Below are positions 12,676 to 23,675 of a stretch of DNA of 64,000 nucleotides, piece by piece. The DNA comes from Henckelia pumila (lineage: Eukaryota; Streptophyta; Magnoliopsida; Lamiales; Gesneriaceae): assembly GCF_033568475.1 (NCBI RefSeq), contig NC_133121.1:52985905-53049904 (forward strand), written 5' to 3'. Numbering within the stretch: the stretch's first letter is position 1; every line of letters starts with the position of its first letter. The translations under genes and the position numbers were made by a program. The notes under the pieces were generated by a model that was not told the origin of the DNA, searched no databases, and was given only the letters and a program-made list of their open reading frames with translations.

Positions 12676-13851
12676 TTAAAGCTTACCGAAGAGCTCTGGG
12701 TAGCGAGTCCTGATGTCAGCCTCTGACTCCCAAGTAGCTTCCTCATCTGTATGGTACAACCATCGAACCTTGACCATTGGTATCGTCTTTTTGCGAAGCC
12801 TCATCTCTTGCCTTTCAAGGATCCGATTGGGTCTCTTTTCATATGTCATGTGAGGAGATAACCGAAGAGGTTCACAACCGAGCACATGGGACGGATTCGA
12901 GATGTACTTTCTCAACATCGACACGTGGAAGACATTATAAACTCCATCAAGGCTAGGTGGCAAGGCCACTCTATAAGCCAATGTCCCTACCCTATCCAAT
13001 ATCTCGAAAGGTCCAACGAACCTCGGTGCAAACTTCCCTTTCTTGTAAAACCTCATCATGCCTTTCATAGGAGCTACTCGGACAAACACATGGTCTCCCA
13101 CTGAAAATTCCAAGTCTCTCCTCCTATGATCAGCTTAACTCTTTTGTCTGCTCTGAGCGGTCCTCATCCTGTCGCGGATCTTGGATACAACCTCTGCTGT
13201 CTGCTGTACAATATTCAGCCTTAATTCCAATCTCTCACCGGCATCGGTCCACAACACCGCTGATCTACACATTCTGCCATACAATGCCTTATATGGTGCC
13301 ATACCGATAGTGGCCTGATAACTGTTATTATACGCAAACTCCACCAAAGGTAATCTTGACTCCCAACTGCCCTGAAATTCAATAGCACAAGCCCTCAAAA
13401 GATCCTCTAATGTCTGGATCACCCTCTCAGACTGCCCATCTGTCTGGAGGTGAAATGATGTGCTAAATAGAAGCTTCGTCCCCAAAGCTGCATGAAGACT
13501 CCTCCAAAACGACGAAGTGAATCGTGGATCTCAGTCAGACACTATGGAGACAGAGATTCCATGAAGCCTAACTATCTCACGGATGTACAACTCCGCATAC
13601 TGAGCCATGGAGTACGTTGTCCTCACCGGTAAAAAGTGTGCTGACTTTGTGAGGCGGTCTACAATAACCCATATGGCATTCGAATTCCTCACCGACCTTG
13701 GCAACCCCACTACAAAGTCCATCGTAACATTCTCCAATTTCCACTCGAGAATAGGGAGTGGCTTGAGCAAACCAGCGGGTCTCTGATGTTCCGCCTTAAC
13801 CTGTTGGCATGTCAGGCACTCGGCTACGAATCGGAAAATATCTCGCTTCAT
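12676..13851 (-). pseudogene. Integrase and chromodomain of the Tekay-type element
   Basis: Three frame segments read as one chromovirus integrase. The segment from 13851 has the Cys pair of the zinc-binding region (CLTCQQ) and the first catalytic Asp (MDFVVGLP). Its VSD (second Asp) is followed by a TGA near 13528-13530. The segment from 13485 carries LQTDGQSERVIQTLED with the catalytic Glu. The last segment (13113-12676) has the GPF/Y-type region (KFAPRFVGPFEILDRVG) and a chromodomain (VKVRWLYHTDEEATWESEADI). A stop at about 13132-13134 separates these two segments. Chromodomains of this kind direct integration towards particular chromatin. The zinc-finger start lies upstream at 13885-14124. 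Confidence 0.85.
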
Positions 13852-13884
13852 GCCCGACCACCAATATAACTGCTGAAGATCACG

Positions 13885-16083
13885 TTACATCTTCGTACTC
13901 CCTGGGTGGATGGAGTACGACAATGCATGGGATTCTGACATGATCGTAGCTCGCAACGATCCACCTGCGGGCACCCAAAACCGACCTCTAAACTTCACAA
14001 TCCCATCAACCACTGAATATAAGCCACTACCTCTCTCCTTGTCTTTCTGCCTCCACTTGCTCAACTGCGCATCATTAACTTTCTCAGCACGGATGCAGTC
14101 AAATAGTGTGGTCCCCACTGTCAATTAAGATAGTCGGGGCGCTCTACCCCCGACATAAAACTCCAAGTCAAACCTCTGGATCTCATACCTCAAAGGTCTA
14201 GCCACTGACAAGGAGGAAATCACTGCTGCTTTCCTTCTCAATGCTTCTGCAACGACATTAGCTTTACCCGGATGGTAACTAATGTCGCAGTAATAGTCCT
14301 TCACCAACTCAAGCCATCTCCGTTGCCTCATATTCAACTCCTTCTGCGTGAAGAAGTACTTGAGGATCTTATGGTCCGTAAAGATCTTGCACTTTTCCCC
14401 ATAGAGATAGTCCCTCCAAATCTTAAGTGCGAAAACTACGGCGGCCAACTCCAAATCATGATTTGGGTAATTCTTCTCATGCCCCTTCAACTGTCTAGAT
14501 GCATAGGCAATCACTTTCTCCCGCTGCATAAGAACTGCTCCTAGTCCCAACTTAGAAGCATCGGTGTATACAACAAAATCTCCTTGCCCTGATGGCATGG
14601 CTAAAACTGGCGCTGACGTGAGAGCTTTTTTCAATACGTCAAAGCTCTCTTGACACTCCCAACTCCAATCAAACTTAGCATTCTTTTTGGTCAATGCGGT
14701 CAAGAGCACTGCAATGGAGAAAAAGCCCTTGATGAACTTCCTATAGTAGCCTGCCAAACCAAGGAAGCTGCGAATCTTCGATGAATTACTAGGTATATCC
14801 CACTCTTTCACTACTTGAACCTTACAGGGATGAAACTCTACACCACTCTTGGAGATTACATGACCCAAGAATGCTACCCTCTCTAACCAAAAATCACACT
14901 TGTCAAACTTAGCAAACAATCTCCGATCTCGAAGCACCTCAAGAACTGTCCTCAAATGCTGAGCGTGCTCCACTCGGTCCTTGGAGTAGATAAGGATGTT
15001 ATCGATGAAGACAATGACAAATCGATCCAAGTACGGCTGAAAAACACGGTTCATGAGATCCATGAAGACCGCGGGCGCATTTGTCAACCCGAATGGCATC
15101 ACAAGGAACTCGTAGTGGCCGTAACGAGTCCTAAACGCTGTCTTGAACACATCTGACTCCTTCAACTTCAACTGCTGATAACCGGAACGAAGATCAATCT
15201 TCGAGAATACAGAGGCTCCTTGTAACTGATTGAAGAGGTCCTCAATCCTGGGCAGTGGGTACTTGTTCTTCAAAGTCACTCCATTCAACTCCCGGCAATC
15301 AATACACAATCTTAGGCTCCCATCCTTCTTCTTCACAAAGATAATTGGTTCTCCACATGGAGAGAAACTAGGGCGTATAAAACCCTTATCTAGCAACTCT
15401 TATATCTGCTCTTTCAACTCCTTCATCTCCGTAGGTGCCAACCTGTATGGTGCCTTAGAAATTGGCACCGTACCCGGGACCAAATCTATAGAGAACTCAA
15501 CTTCTCTATCGGGCGGAAGACCTGCAACGTCGTCCGGAAACACATCTCCAAAATCTCGAACTACATCCACATTCGTAATCACGGGTCTAACTGGAAACTC
15601 TGTCAGGGTCAAGCTAGCCAAAAACGACTCACATCCCTCCAAAATAAGTTGTCTGGCCTGTAGAGAAGATATGATCTTGGCCTTCCTCCAACTCTTGGCT
15701 GCCTCAAACCAGAAAGGTTCCACACCTTCCGGTCTAACCAACACCGATCTCCGCTGAAAGTCAATAATCACTGCATTCTTCACCATCCAATCCATCCCAA
15801 GAATCAGATCGAACTCGGGCATGGGCAAAATTACCAGGTCTGCATCCACCGTCTGACCCTGTAAGATAAGTTCAAGACCCCTGACTAAGCTCCTGGTGGA
15901 CAAATCTTCCCCTGACGGAATAGTAACCGAGAATCCCACCAATAGATCCTCTCGCCGAATACCCCACTTGAGCACAAATTCCTCAGAAATAAAAGAATGT
16001 GTAGCCCCTGAGTCTAATAATGTCTTGGTGGCTACACCAGCTACTAAGATCCTCCCTACAAAACCACAGTTACAACGCAACAT
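13885..16083 (-). pseudogene. Protease, reverse transcriptase and RNase H of the Tekay-type element
   Basis: Protease (16083-15400) has the LLDSGATHSFIS active site and ILGMDWM. A TAA at 15397-15399 breaks the frame in the linker just before [10 protein letters not shown]. Reverse transcriptase follows. Its catalytic box reads FIDN at 15009-14998 where the family has FIDD, so the second aspartate is lost. RNase H follows ([20 protein letters not shown], and a final AEAL in place of ADAL). The frame stops at 14125, and an integrase N-terminal piece follows at 14124-13885. Length and order fit a gypsy polyprotein. The protein cannot be made intact and the RT would be inactive. Confidence 0.88.
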
Positions 16084-16089
16084 TCGGAT

Positions 16090-16588
16090 TTCCTAACCAC
16101 AAGTTATAACGATGCTATTCTTAGTGCAATCATCTTCGAACTCTTAAGCATGCAACTAATAGCCAAATAAGTCATACAATAACATGCAAATCTTAAGCAA
16201 GTTCTCAATGATCTCATGGGTATTTAACACTTAGTAAAACAAAATTCTCAACTATAAGGCTCACCAACATAGACCCACAATAAATTCAATGATATCGATT
16301 TAACTTACAAACTCAAAGCATTAACTGTGATCAGGGTGGTATCAGGGTCGGCCTCCTTGGCCTGCATCACGAAGACTCGCCCAGTCGCGGGCCTCCTAGC
16401 CTCCGGGCAATCAGCTATGACATGTTCTGGTTTCTTGCACTTGTAGCAAACTCCTGCTCCCATCAAGCACTTTCAAAAATGGGCCTTGTGGAAATTCCTG
16501 CATATCGGCTTCTCCCCAACAATGGGAGGAGCGGGTCTCGGGGCCTGATGCCCCTGAGGTCTCTGGGCATGATGCCCCTGAGGTCTAA
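16090..16588 (-). pseudogene. C-terminal part of gag with CCHC zinc knuckle (Tekay-type element)
   Basis: On the minus strand the stretch around 16460-16415 reads CYKCKKPEHVIADC, a CX2CX4HX4C knuckle that binds genomic RNA in Gag. It is followed by a region rich in Arg, Pro and Gly leading into protease. It is separated from the N-terminal part of gag by the solo LTR at 16589-19837. Confidence 0.75.
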
Positions 16589-19500
16589 TGTGACGTCCCG
16601 TATTTTAAAACATTTAACAAAAGAGTTGCGGAAAAAGAGTGAGAAAATTTTTCAAAACTTATTAAACTATGCAGGGAGTGCATCACACTAACTCCAAAAG
16701 AGTTTAAAATAAAAATTTATAACAATAAAACTCGTGACTGAACGTTCATGAAGTCAAGAAAATACTGATGCAACCCTACAACAAATACCTTCTAAAATAC
16801 GACACGTCGAAACCTACTACTAATATTTGAATGGGGTAAGGAATTGTGAGTTACTATAAACAAACTACTACATCAAATACATTTCAAATAATCGAGGAAC
16901 TTCCATAACGAATATCAAACTAAAATGGACATTTAAAAGACGAAACATTTGAATCCCTTTAAACTCAGCATTTAAAATCATGACGATGAAATAATAAAAT
17001 CATTACTTTTAAACATCATACATAAATATTGTAATAACATGATATAAATAAACATATGTAAATATTTTTCTTTAAAAACATCAGAGCTTCAGAACTGTCG
17101 TGCCAAGCAGTGTCTTCGCCTCTTGGGCTCTTCAGCCGTGCTACCAAAGCTTTTTAATTCAAAAATGCTAAACCATCTGCACCATTCAAGTATAGTGAGT
17201 CTAAAGGACTCAGCAAGATTAAAATATACATCTCGATGTCATTATAGTTTCAAAATATCTTAAACTTAATGACTTGAACATACATATCATGATACCTTGA
17301 ACTTGAAGAACTTTAACGTAAACATCATGGAACTTTAAACTTAAAATCTTGAACATGAACTTCAAAAGTCTTAAAAGATGCAAGAAACTTAAACATGGAC
17401 ATCAACTTACTTAACTTTAAATCTTGAAAATAGACTTCATGCATATTCTTAAAACATTAACATTTCATTATTAACTAAACTTTTTCACTTAACATCTAAT
17501 AAATAAAATCATGCAAATTGGACATACAATTATCCATGAACATAACATAAAAACTTATCATTTTGGGGTGATTAATTATGTGAAATTGTGGCAACCATCA
17601 TAATGGGCACATTCATAGTTCCTGTTGATCAACAAGCATATGGCATTAAGCCTCATAACATTCGTTCTTTGGAAAGGCCCTCTCTGGAGCTCATCCCGGA
17701 GCACCAGTCCTGTGTACTTATCTGTCTCATGAGCCATGTTTGGAAAGGCCCTCTTCGGAGCCCAAACCAGAGCACCAATCCCGTGTTTGCCACCACAAAG
17801 ACACATAAGACATCAAAATATTTTCATGCATCAACATATCATATCATGCTTCATCTTAACATCATTCAATCATGCCTCATCAACGATCTTATCATTTCAT
17901 CATAACTTTCATCATTCATCATATCATTTCATTCATTATGAAGCATCATTGTTTCATCGTAACTTCCGTCATAAATTTCATTTCATGAACATAAAACTTT
18001 ACTCAATAACTTCATGCATGTCATAGATGATAAAAATCATACTTCATATTGAACATAGGTTTCATGAATGATACTTAGACATTACATGCATCACATAACG
18101 TAATCGATCCACGTAAGTCGTTCTTTTTGTTCTTGACTTAAAACTTGAAACTTTTTGCATAGAAATTCTTAAATATATTTTAGAAGCCTTAAAAGATAAT
18201 AACCATGAATTAAGGACCCAAAAATCAAAACATAAGAAAATTAATTTGAAGCTACAGCGCTCCAGCGCTATAAGAGAGGCGCTGGGGCGCTATACTTGCG
18301 CATTGTCAGCTCTGCTGCACTGCCGTTTCTATGCATTCCCACTGATATTTCGAGTTCTTGCACCCAGAATTTGAAAAAGTGGTAAACATAAAAGGTTTAG
18401 ATCTTGATCTTCTCTTTCTAATGCCGAAAACCTCACCTTAATTGGATTTTGCAGTAAAACGTTATGCGCATTCTCCCGAGATTTGTCACATACGGAAATT
18501 CAAAACACTCGACACACTTCGGGGCAATGTTGACCAATCTTTTAAAATTATTTTGACAAAACTCAAAACATGAAAGTTGTAGATAAATAATTTAGTTTTC
18601 AAATAGAATTGGCCTCATATCATTTGGATCACTGCACTAATTTTTATCCTCAAAATCATAACAAGTATAGGTAATCCGGTGCCACCGAACACAACTTCAA
18701 CACTTCAAACTTCAAACTTCAAACATAAACTTCTTTTACACAAAGTCCTAACTACATAAATCATCAAAACTCATTTTCTTGTAATTGAACAAGGGTTAAC
18801 TAACTTCAAACACTAAGATTTTAAATGATTTTTCTACAGAACCTTTAAACCGTAACTACCATCAAAATTGCTCAACTTCATCAAAATCTCAAAAATTAAT
18901 TTTTTTTTTCAATCAAACATCAGTTTCTCATATTTAAAACTTCCAATAACATCATAATTTTCAAAATATTTATTATTTTCTACACACCTATCAAAAACTT
19001 GTCAAGAACGACCACGCTTCACAATTTCAACAATTCATAACTTGATACTCGTAATTTCATGTTTCTTCAAAATCATAAACCATTAAAACATGCCCATCAA
19101 CATACATTTTGATATTAAAATAATTATAATCTTGAATGGGTTTCAAAATCTTAAAATACTTGTTGAAAATCTTGACTTGAATGAAGGTTGAGATTATTCG
19201 GGACTTCGTCAACGAGCTAAACCTTGAACGAATGAAAGATGTGGAAGCTATGAAAACTTGGATCTTGAAGAAAACATGGAGAAGTAAGGGAATAGGAATA
19301 AGGAAGGAACCGTAGGGAAACTAAGGAAGAAGGTGGAGAAATGATAAGGTAGAGGGGGAAGAAACGTGTAAAAAGGAGATGAGGAAGTCAAAAGGGGAGA
19401 CAAACCATTTAATAATGGGGTAGGGGTTTGTTAAGTGTAGTAATCAAACATTAATATGTAACAGGTGTTACTACTTAAAACGTAGTCCAACCATCACGCC

Positions 19501-19837
19501 TGAAACCGAGTTATAAAATTTCTTTTCTCAACTTGCACGTTAAAAACATATCAATATCATAATTAAAATACTCGCAGAATTATTTTCTACAATAACGATC
19601 ATAGGCTAGTCTCGTATTCTCATTCCAGAATCAATTTTTATAAAATCATTTAACACAACAAATAAACATATATTTTAATACATGAAACATCAACTTTTAA
19701 ATTATTTACACGACACATAAGATCATTTAAATAACAATAGCGTTTAAATCATAAATAATCAAATGAAATAACTTAAAATTCATTTAAAATTCCTTTAATA
19801 AATCAAGAATAGATTTATGGATTTTCTGGATATTACA
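16589..19837 (-). mobile_element. Solo LTR (3249 bp) inserted in gag, with perfect target duplication
   Basis: The block is bounded by TG and CA (plus strand TGTGACGTCCCG ... GGATATTACA) and flanked by the 5-base duplication TCTAA at 16584-16588 and 19838-19842. Read on the minus strand it starts TGTAATATCC, a common gypsy LTR start. No internal region remains. Joining the flanks restores gag continuity, so this insertion is younger than the host element. Short ORFs in it (for example 17588-17905) have no recognisable content. Confidence 0.88.
18256..18291. repeat. GC-rich hairpin in the solo LTR
   Basis: Thirteen-base arms, AGCGCTCCAGCGC and GCGCTGGGGCGCT, with one mismatch flank a 10-base loop in otherwise AT-rich sequence. 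Confidence 0.75.
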
Positions 19838-20671
19838 TCTAAAGGGTCCCTGCTACCGTGGTGGTCCAATGTACGGCCTCTTGTCGTGCTGCTGCTGCTG
19901 GCCATGTGCTGGGAATGGCCTCTTACCCTGCGCCTCAACGCTGATGTCCCTTAACGTCTGCTCAGACCTCAAAGCTCATCTGAGCACAGAAGCATAGTCA
20001 GCTGGCTCCGCCATGAGTACATCCGGACGGATAGCGGGTCGCAGTCCAACAATGAAGTGCTGGAGCTTCTCTGCCTCATCGTCTCCAATCAGAGGCACAA
20101 AGTGGAAACCCCTCTCAAACTTCACTACAAACTCAGCCACTGATAGATCTCCCTGTCGTAGGCTCAAAGACTCTGTCTTCAACCGAGCCCTCACATCTGC
20201 GGTAAAGTACTTCTCGAATAAGTGTCTCCTAAACTCGGCCCAAGGCAGGGTAGTCGTATCCACTGTCTTCTCAACTCCCTCCCACCAGAGGGAAACATCA
20301 TCCCAGAGATGAAAGACGGCACAACGAACTCGATCCGGGTCTCCCAACTACATATACCGGAAGATCACCTCAAGTGAACGGATCCATCCCTCTGCTACAA
20401 GCGGGTCAGTAGTGCCAGAAAAATCCTTCGGGTTCATCTTCCTAAACTGCTCATAAACAGTCCCAAGCCCAGTACTCGGAGCGTCCACATGTCGCTCAAG
20501 GATACGGGCTAAGCCAGCTAGCACTAAGTCCCAACATCCGCGGCTGGTGGAGGTGGAGGTGGAGGTGGAGGTGGAGGTGGAGGTAGAGGGTGCCGGGGAG
20601 GAGGCTTTAAAGCACGATCGCGACGAGGGGCTATCTGTATGCAAGTCCAAATTCCAAGGTTCAAATTCCAT
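19838..20671 (-). pseudogene. N-terminal part of gag (Tekay-type element)
   Basis: On the minus strand the segment from 20671 starts MEFEPWNLD and includes a Ser/Thr run from a GGAGGT-type microsatellite (about 20545-20586), then [24 protein letters not shown], typical of chromovirus Gag. A TAG at about 20345-20347 interrupts it. It continues as LGDPDRVRCAVFHLWDDVSLWWEGV... to 19976, the capsid-like retrotrans_gag region. Another stop is at 19973-19975. It is non-functional. Confidence 0.8.
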
Positions 20672-20836
20672 GACTTAAGAGTCCTTTAAAATTTTAAGTG
20701 CTCAAGAACTTTAAAACTCTTACTTCTAACATTAGAACAATCAAAGGTAACAAAAACTTAAATCTTACAGACTATGAGGCGAGATCTCCCGAGTCCCAGC
20801 GTTCGGAGGTAGGCACAACCCAAAACCAGTGACCGT

Positions 20837-20848
20837 GCTCTGATACCA
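20837..20848 (-). other. Primer binding site (tRNA-iMet type) of the Tekay-type element
   Basis: On the minus strand this reads TGGTATCAGAGC and lies 2 bases from the LTR start at 20851. Confidence 0.9.
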
Positions 20849-20850
20849 AT

Positions 20851-21897
20851 TGAGATAACTCTAACTACTATTAAATAAAAAATAAATAAAGAAAAACACG
20901 GGATTTAAAAAAAAATTGGCATGACCTATTTGTTTGAATAACAAACCACCTGTCACAAACAGCAGTTTAATATAAACCTCAACCCGAGGAAAATATCGCG
21001 CATAAGGCATACATAAACAGTAACTAGTTCGACCCGAGACGAATAGGAAAATAAATAGTGTTTACATGCCAACATAATTGCAAGGAATAACACATCCTGC
21101 TACTAGAAGGAAGACAATTTACTACAGTAGTTACTTATTACAATAACATAGTGCGGAAATGAAAAGAGCGGCAACGGTCGAGGGCATGCCTCCGAACACC
21201 TACGGACCCTGGAAATCCTGCCCCGCAGCCTCGTCTGCATACTCATCTGTACTAAGCATAGTAGTGAGCCTAAAATCCCAGCAAGGTTTAAACAATACGG
21301 CAAGTGTTCAAAATAATGCATCGTACTAAAAATAGTACTAAGTATATGATGAAAGTTCGCGCGAAGAGGGGAAAAGTCATAACATGCTCGAAGTAAGAAC
21401 AATAGCAATATGCGATGAAAATAAAAACACATGCATGATTCATTTATCATTTACTTTTACTTTTGAATTTAGATCCTCAATTATAACTATGATTTTGATC
21501 GATCAATGGCAATAGTATACAATGTCGGCAAGGATGCCGAGATTTCTCACGTTAAAAACCACATTGCCCCTTTGAATTTGGTAGGGATTCCGAGATTTCT
21601 CCCGTTAAACACCGTACTACACGTTTGAATTTGGTAGGGATGTCGGGATGTCTCCCGTTAAACACCGTACTACATGTCTCATTTGGCAAGTGAGTCAGGG
21701 CATCCCCCGACCCATCATTGCATGTCTAAGTTACAACCAATTCACCTCATACTTTAACTTTTAATTCATTTAACTTTTTCTCATTTCATCTTATACTTAA
21801 TCATGCATTCCTTAATTAAAACTTCAGGGCTAGAATATTAAATAAATTTGAAGTCACACACGCAAATAAATGGGTGTTAAATAATTTAAACGACATT
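20851..21897 (-). mobile_element. Truncated 5' LTR of the Tekay-type element
   Basis: It aligns with 9624-10663 and then stops abruptly after AAACGACAT. A new TG-starting sequence begins at 21898. The remaining 2 kb of the LTR is not found to the right inside this window, so it was lost or displaced. Confidence 0.8.
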
Positions 21898-22170
21898 GTG
21901 AAACTCGGTTCTCAAAACTCGACTCAAAGACTAAATAAAGAAATCCGGAATAAAAATAATAATATTAATCCAACATATTTGGCGACGCAAAATCTTACAT
22001 TTGGCGACGCAAAAGCACCTCGCCAAATGAAATTTTTTTTTTAAAAAAAACTAGCAGGTCTGCGCTACATTTCTAGCGCTTCTGCGCTAGAAACTAGCGC
22101 ATAATGCGCTACTCACTAGCGCAAACGCGCTAGTGAGGGGTTGATAAGGGGCGCGCATATGCTCGATTCT
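21898..22170 (-). mobile_element. LTR end fragment of a further gypsy family, with hairpins
   Basis: The start TGTGAAACTCGGTTCTC resembles the first bases of the LTR at 61 (TGTGAGACCTCGGTTCT). The layout is also the same: an AT-rich stretch, an A run, then a GC-rich inverted-repeat cluster. The right boundary is approximate. Confidence 0.5.
22061..22137. repeat. Cluster of TAGCGC-type hairpins
   Basis: Perfect hairpins lie at 22095-22111 (arms TAGCGCAT/ATGCGCTA) and 22112-22137 (arms CTCACTAGCGC/GCGCTAGTGAG, 4-base loop). An imperfect one precedes them. Confidence 0.85.
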
Positions 22171-23660
22171 TCAAACGAACCCAAAATCTCTGCCATGTTG
22201 CACTTTTGCGGGGAAAAATAGGCGCATCTGCGGCCTTTCATTTCTCAAATCTCTGTAAAATCACGCATATGCTCAAAAATCAAACGCATCTGCTCAAATA
22301 CAATTTCAAGTCGGATCTCAAATATCGAAAATAATCGACAAGTTTACGGAGGAAAAGTAACAAGAAGAGACGGAAAAAGTAATTACGGAGATGCAAGTTT
22401 ACAAAATTACTGGAGCTGATACATATATCCAAATCCAATCTTCACCGTTCACAATGCAGTTTGGGATGTTTTAAAGCTGCTGTCAAAATTTCAGCTCAAT
22501 CCGACGGCTAGAACTCAAATTATGATTTTTTTTCAAGAATGCTGCGCGAGCTGGATGCGCTGTAGCGCACCCGCTCCCGGAACCGGCGCACCCGCGCCCT
22601 GTAGCTCTTATTTTGAGAAAATTATTGGCGATCAGCGCCCCTGCACCCTAGGAAAGCGCACCCGCACCCTGGAACCCAAAAACGCGACGCACCCGCGTCT
22701 GACGTGTCGTATTTTTGAAAACTTTTAGTCTCGAACTTTAAAAGGACTCTTTGGCATATATCAGATTATTATCGAGGGTTTTCATTAGTTTTTGAAGGCT
22801 AGAGACGGCTATAGACCTAAGAAAAAGGAGAAGAAGCATTCTTGGTACGAAGACGGACGAAACGACTACCGGAGACGGAGAAGCATCATCTACTTTCGTT
22901 TTTATTTCATTCTTTCTCCTAATTTTTGAATGATGTTCAAGAACATGCTTTGTTTGATTTGTATTTTCATTATGAACTAATTCTTTTGTCTAGTGGGATG
23001 ACGTAGCTTGACTTGAAACCATGTTTTTGATATTTTGATTGATATATTAGAATTATTCATTCGGTTTATTTGTGTTTTCCTGAATTGATTTCTTCAATTT
23101 ATTGGTCATAGATTGAATGATATTTTATTTAGAATCTATCACTCGAGAGAGGAGATTTTGAATACGACATAAGAAAATACATCTTTGGTGTTTATATTGT
23201 TCGAGAGGCATATAACTCCATAGAAGTCATAGAAGAATTCTTGTGCTATTTACCGGATTTAATAATTGAACTTTGATAGAGATATTGAGTTTGCTATTGA
23301 ATACGAATTTCTGCTTGACACTCGAGAGAGGTAGTAGAAAATAATAGGAATTCTTGGCTAATAAACTAGAAGAATTTATGATATAGATTTCTTTATGAAT
23401 TAACTTGGTGGATGGTTAAGTGATGTCGAACCTCTAGAATTTGTCTCTCATTGAATTTTCGTCTTGCGAACTCGTCGTTAATTAATTTTATTTATTGCAA
23501 AATTTAGTTTGATATAACTCAAATCATTCTCGTAGCTCTACATAGGATTAAGATTTGATTAGTTGCAAATATTCAATATAATATCATTTTATTCATTCTC
23601 TGTGGGATCGACTTGGACTCATTTTCTATATTAAAACTTGACACCGTGCACTTGCGGGCA
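22171..23660 (+). mobile_element. 3' part of an Athila/Tat-like LTR
   Basis: The region ends with a stretch typical of LTR 3' ends in plant Athila/Tat-type elements (CTCTGTGGGATCGACTTGG, then CACCGTGCACTTGCGGGCA at 23642-23660). Upstream are GC-rich repeats of the GCGCACCCGC kind (22550-22710). No PBS follows; LINE sequence begins almost at once. I see no gene. The left boundary is approximate. Confidence 0.5.
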
Positions 23661-23675
23661 CAAAATTACGAAACA

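Larger units (their letters stand above)
9624..21897 (-). mobile_element. Tekay/Del-type chromovirus (Ty3/gypsy), degenerate, with nested solo LTR
   Basis: Two copies of a long LTR start TGAGAC/TGAGAT at 9624 and 20851 and bracket gag, protease, reverse transcriptase, RNase H, integrase and a C-terminal chromodomain, all on the minus strand. The PBS (20837-20848) and polypurine tract (12639-12652) are in the expected places. The order PR-RT-RH-IN-chromodomain, the iMet PBS and the 3-kb LTRs fit the Tekay/Del lineage. Several stops, catalytic changes and a solo LTR in gag make it non-coding. Its 5' LTR is cut off at 21897. Confidence 0.85.

Noticed and set aside
15230..15757. 175-codon plus-strand ORF opposite the chromovirus pol
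   Set aside because: It is the antisense shadow of protease/RT coding sequence.
17588..18026. Overlapping ORFs in the 16.6-19.8 kb block as genes
   Set aside because: They are His/Ser-rich translations of repetitive AT-rich LTR sequence with no domain and lie inside a solo LTR.
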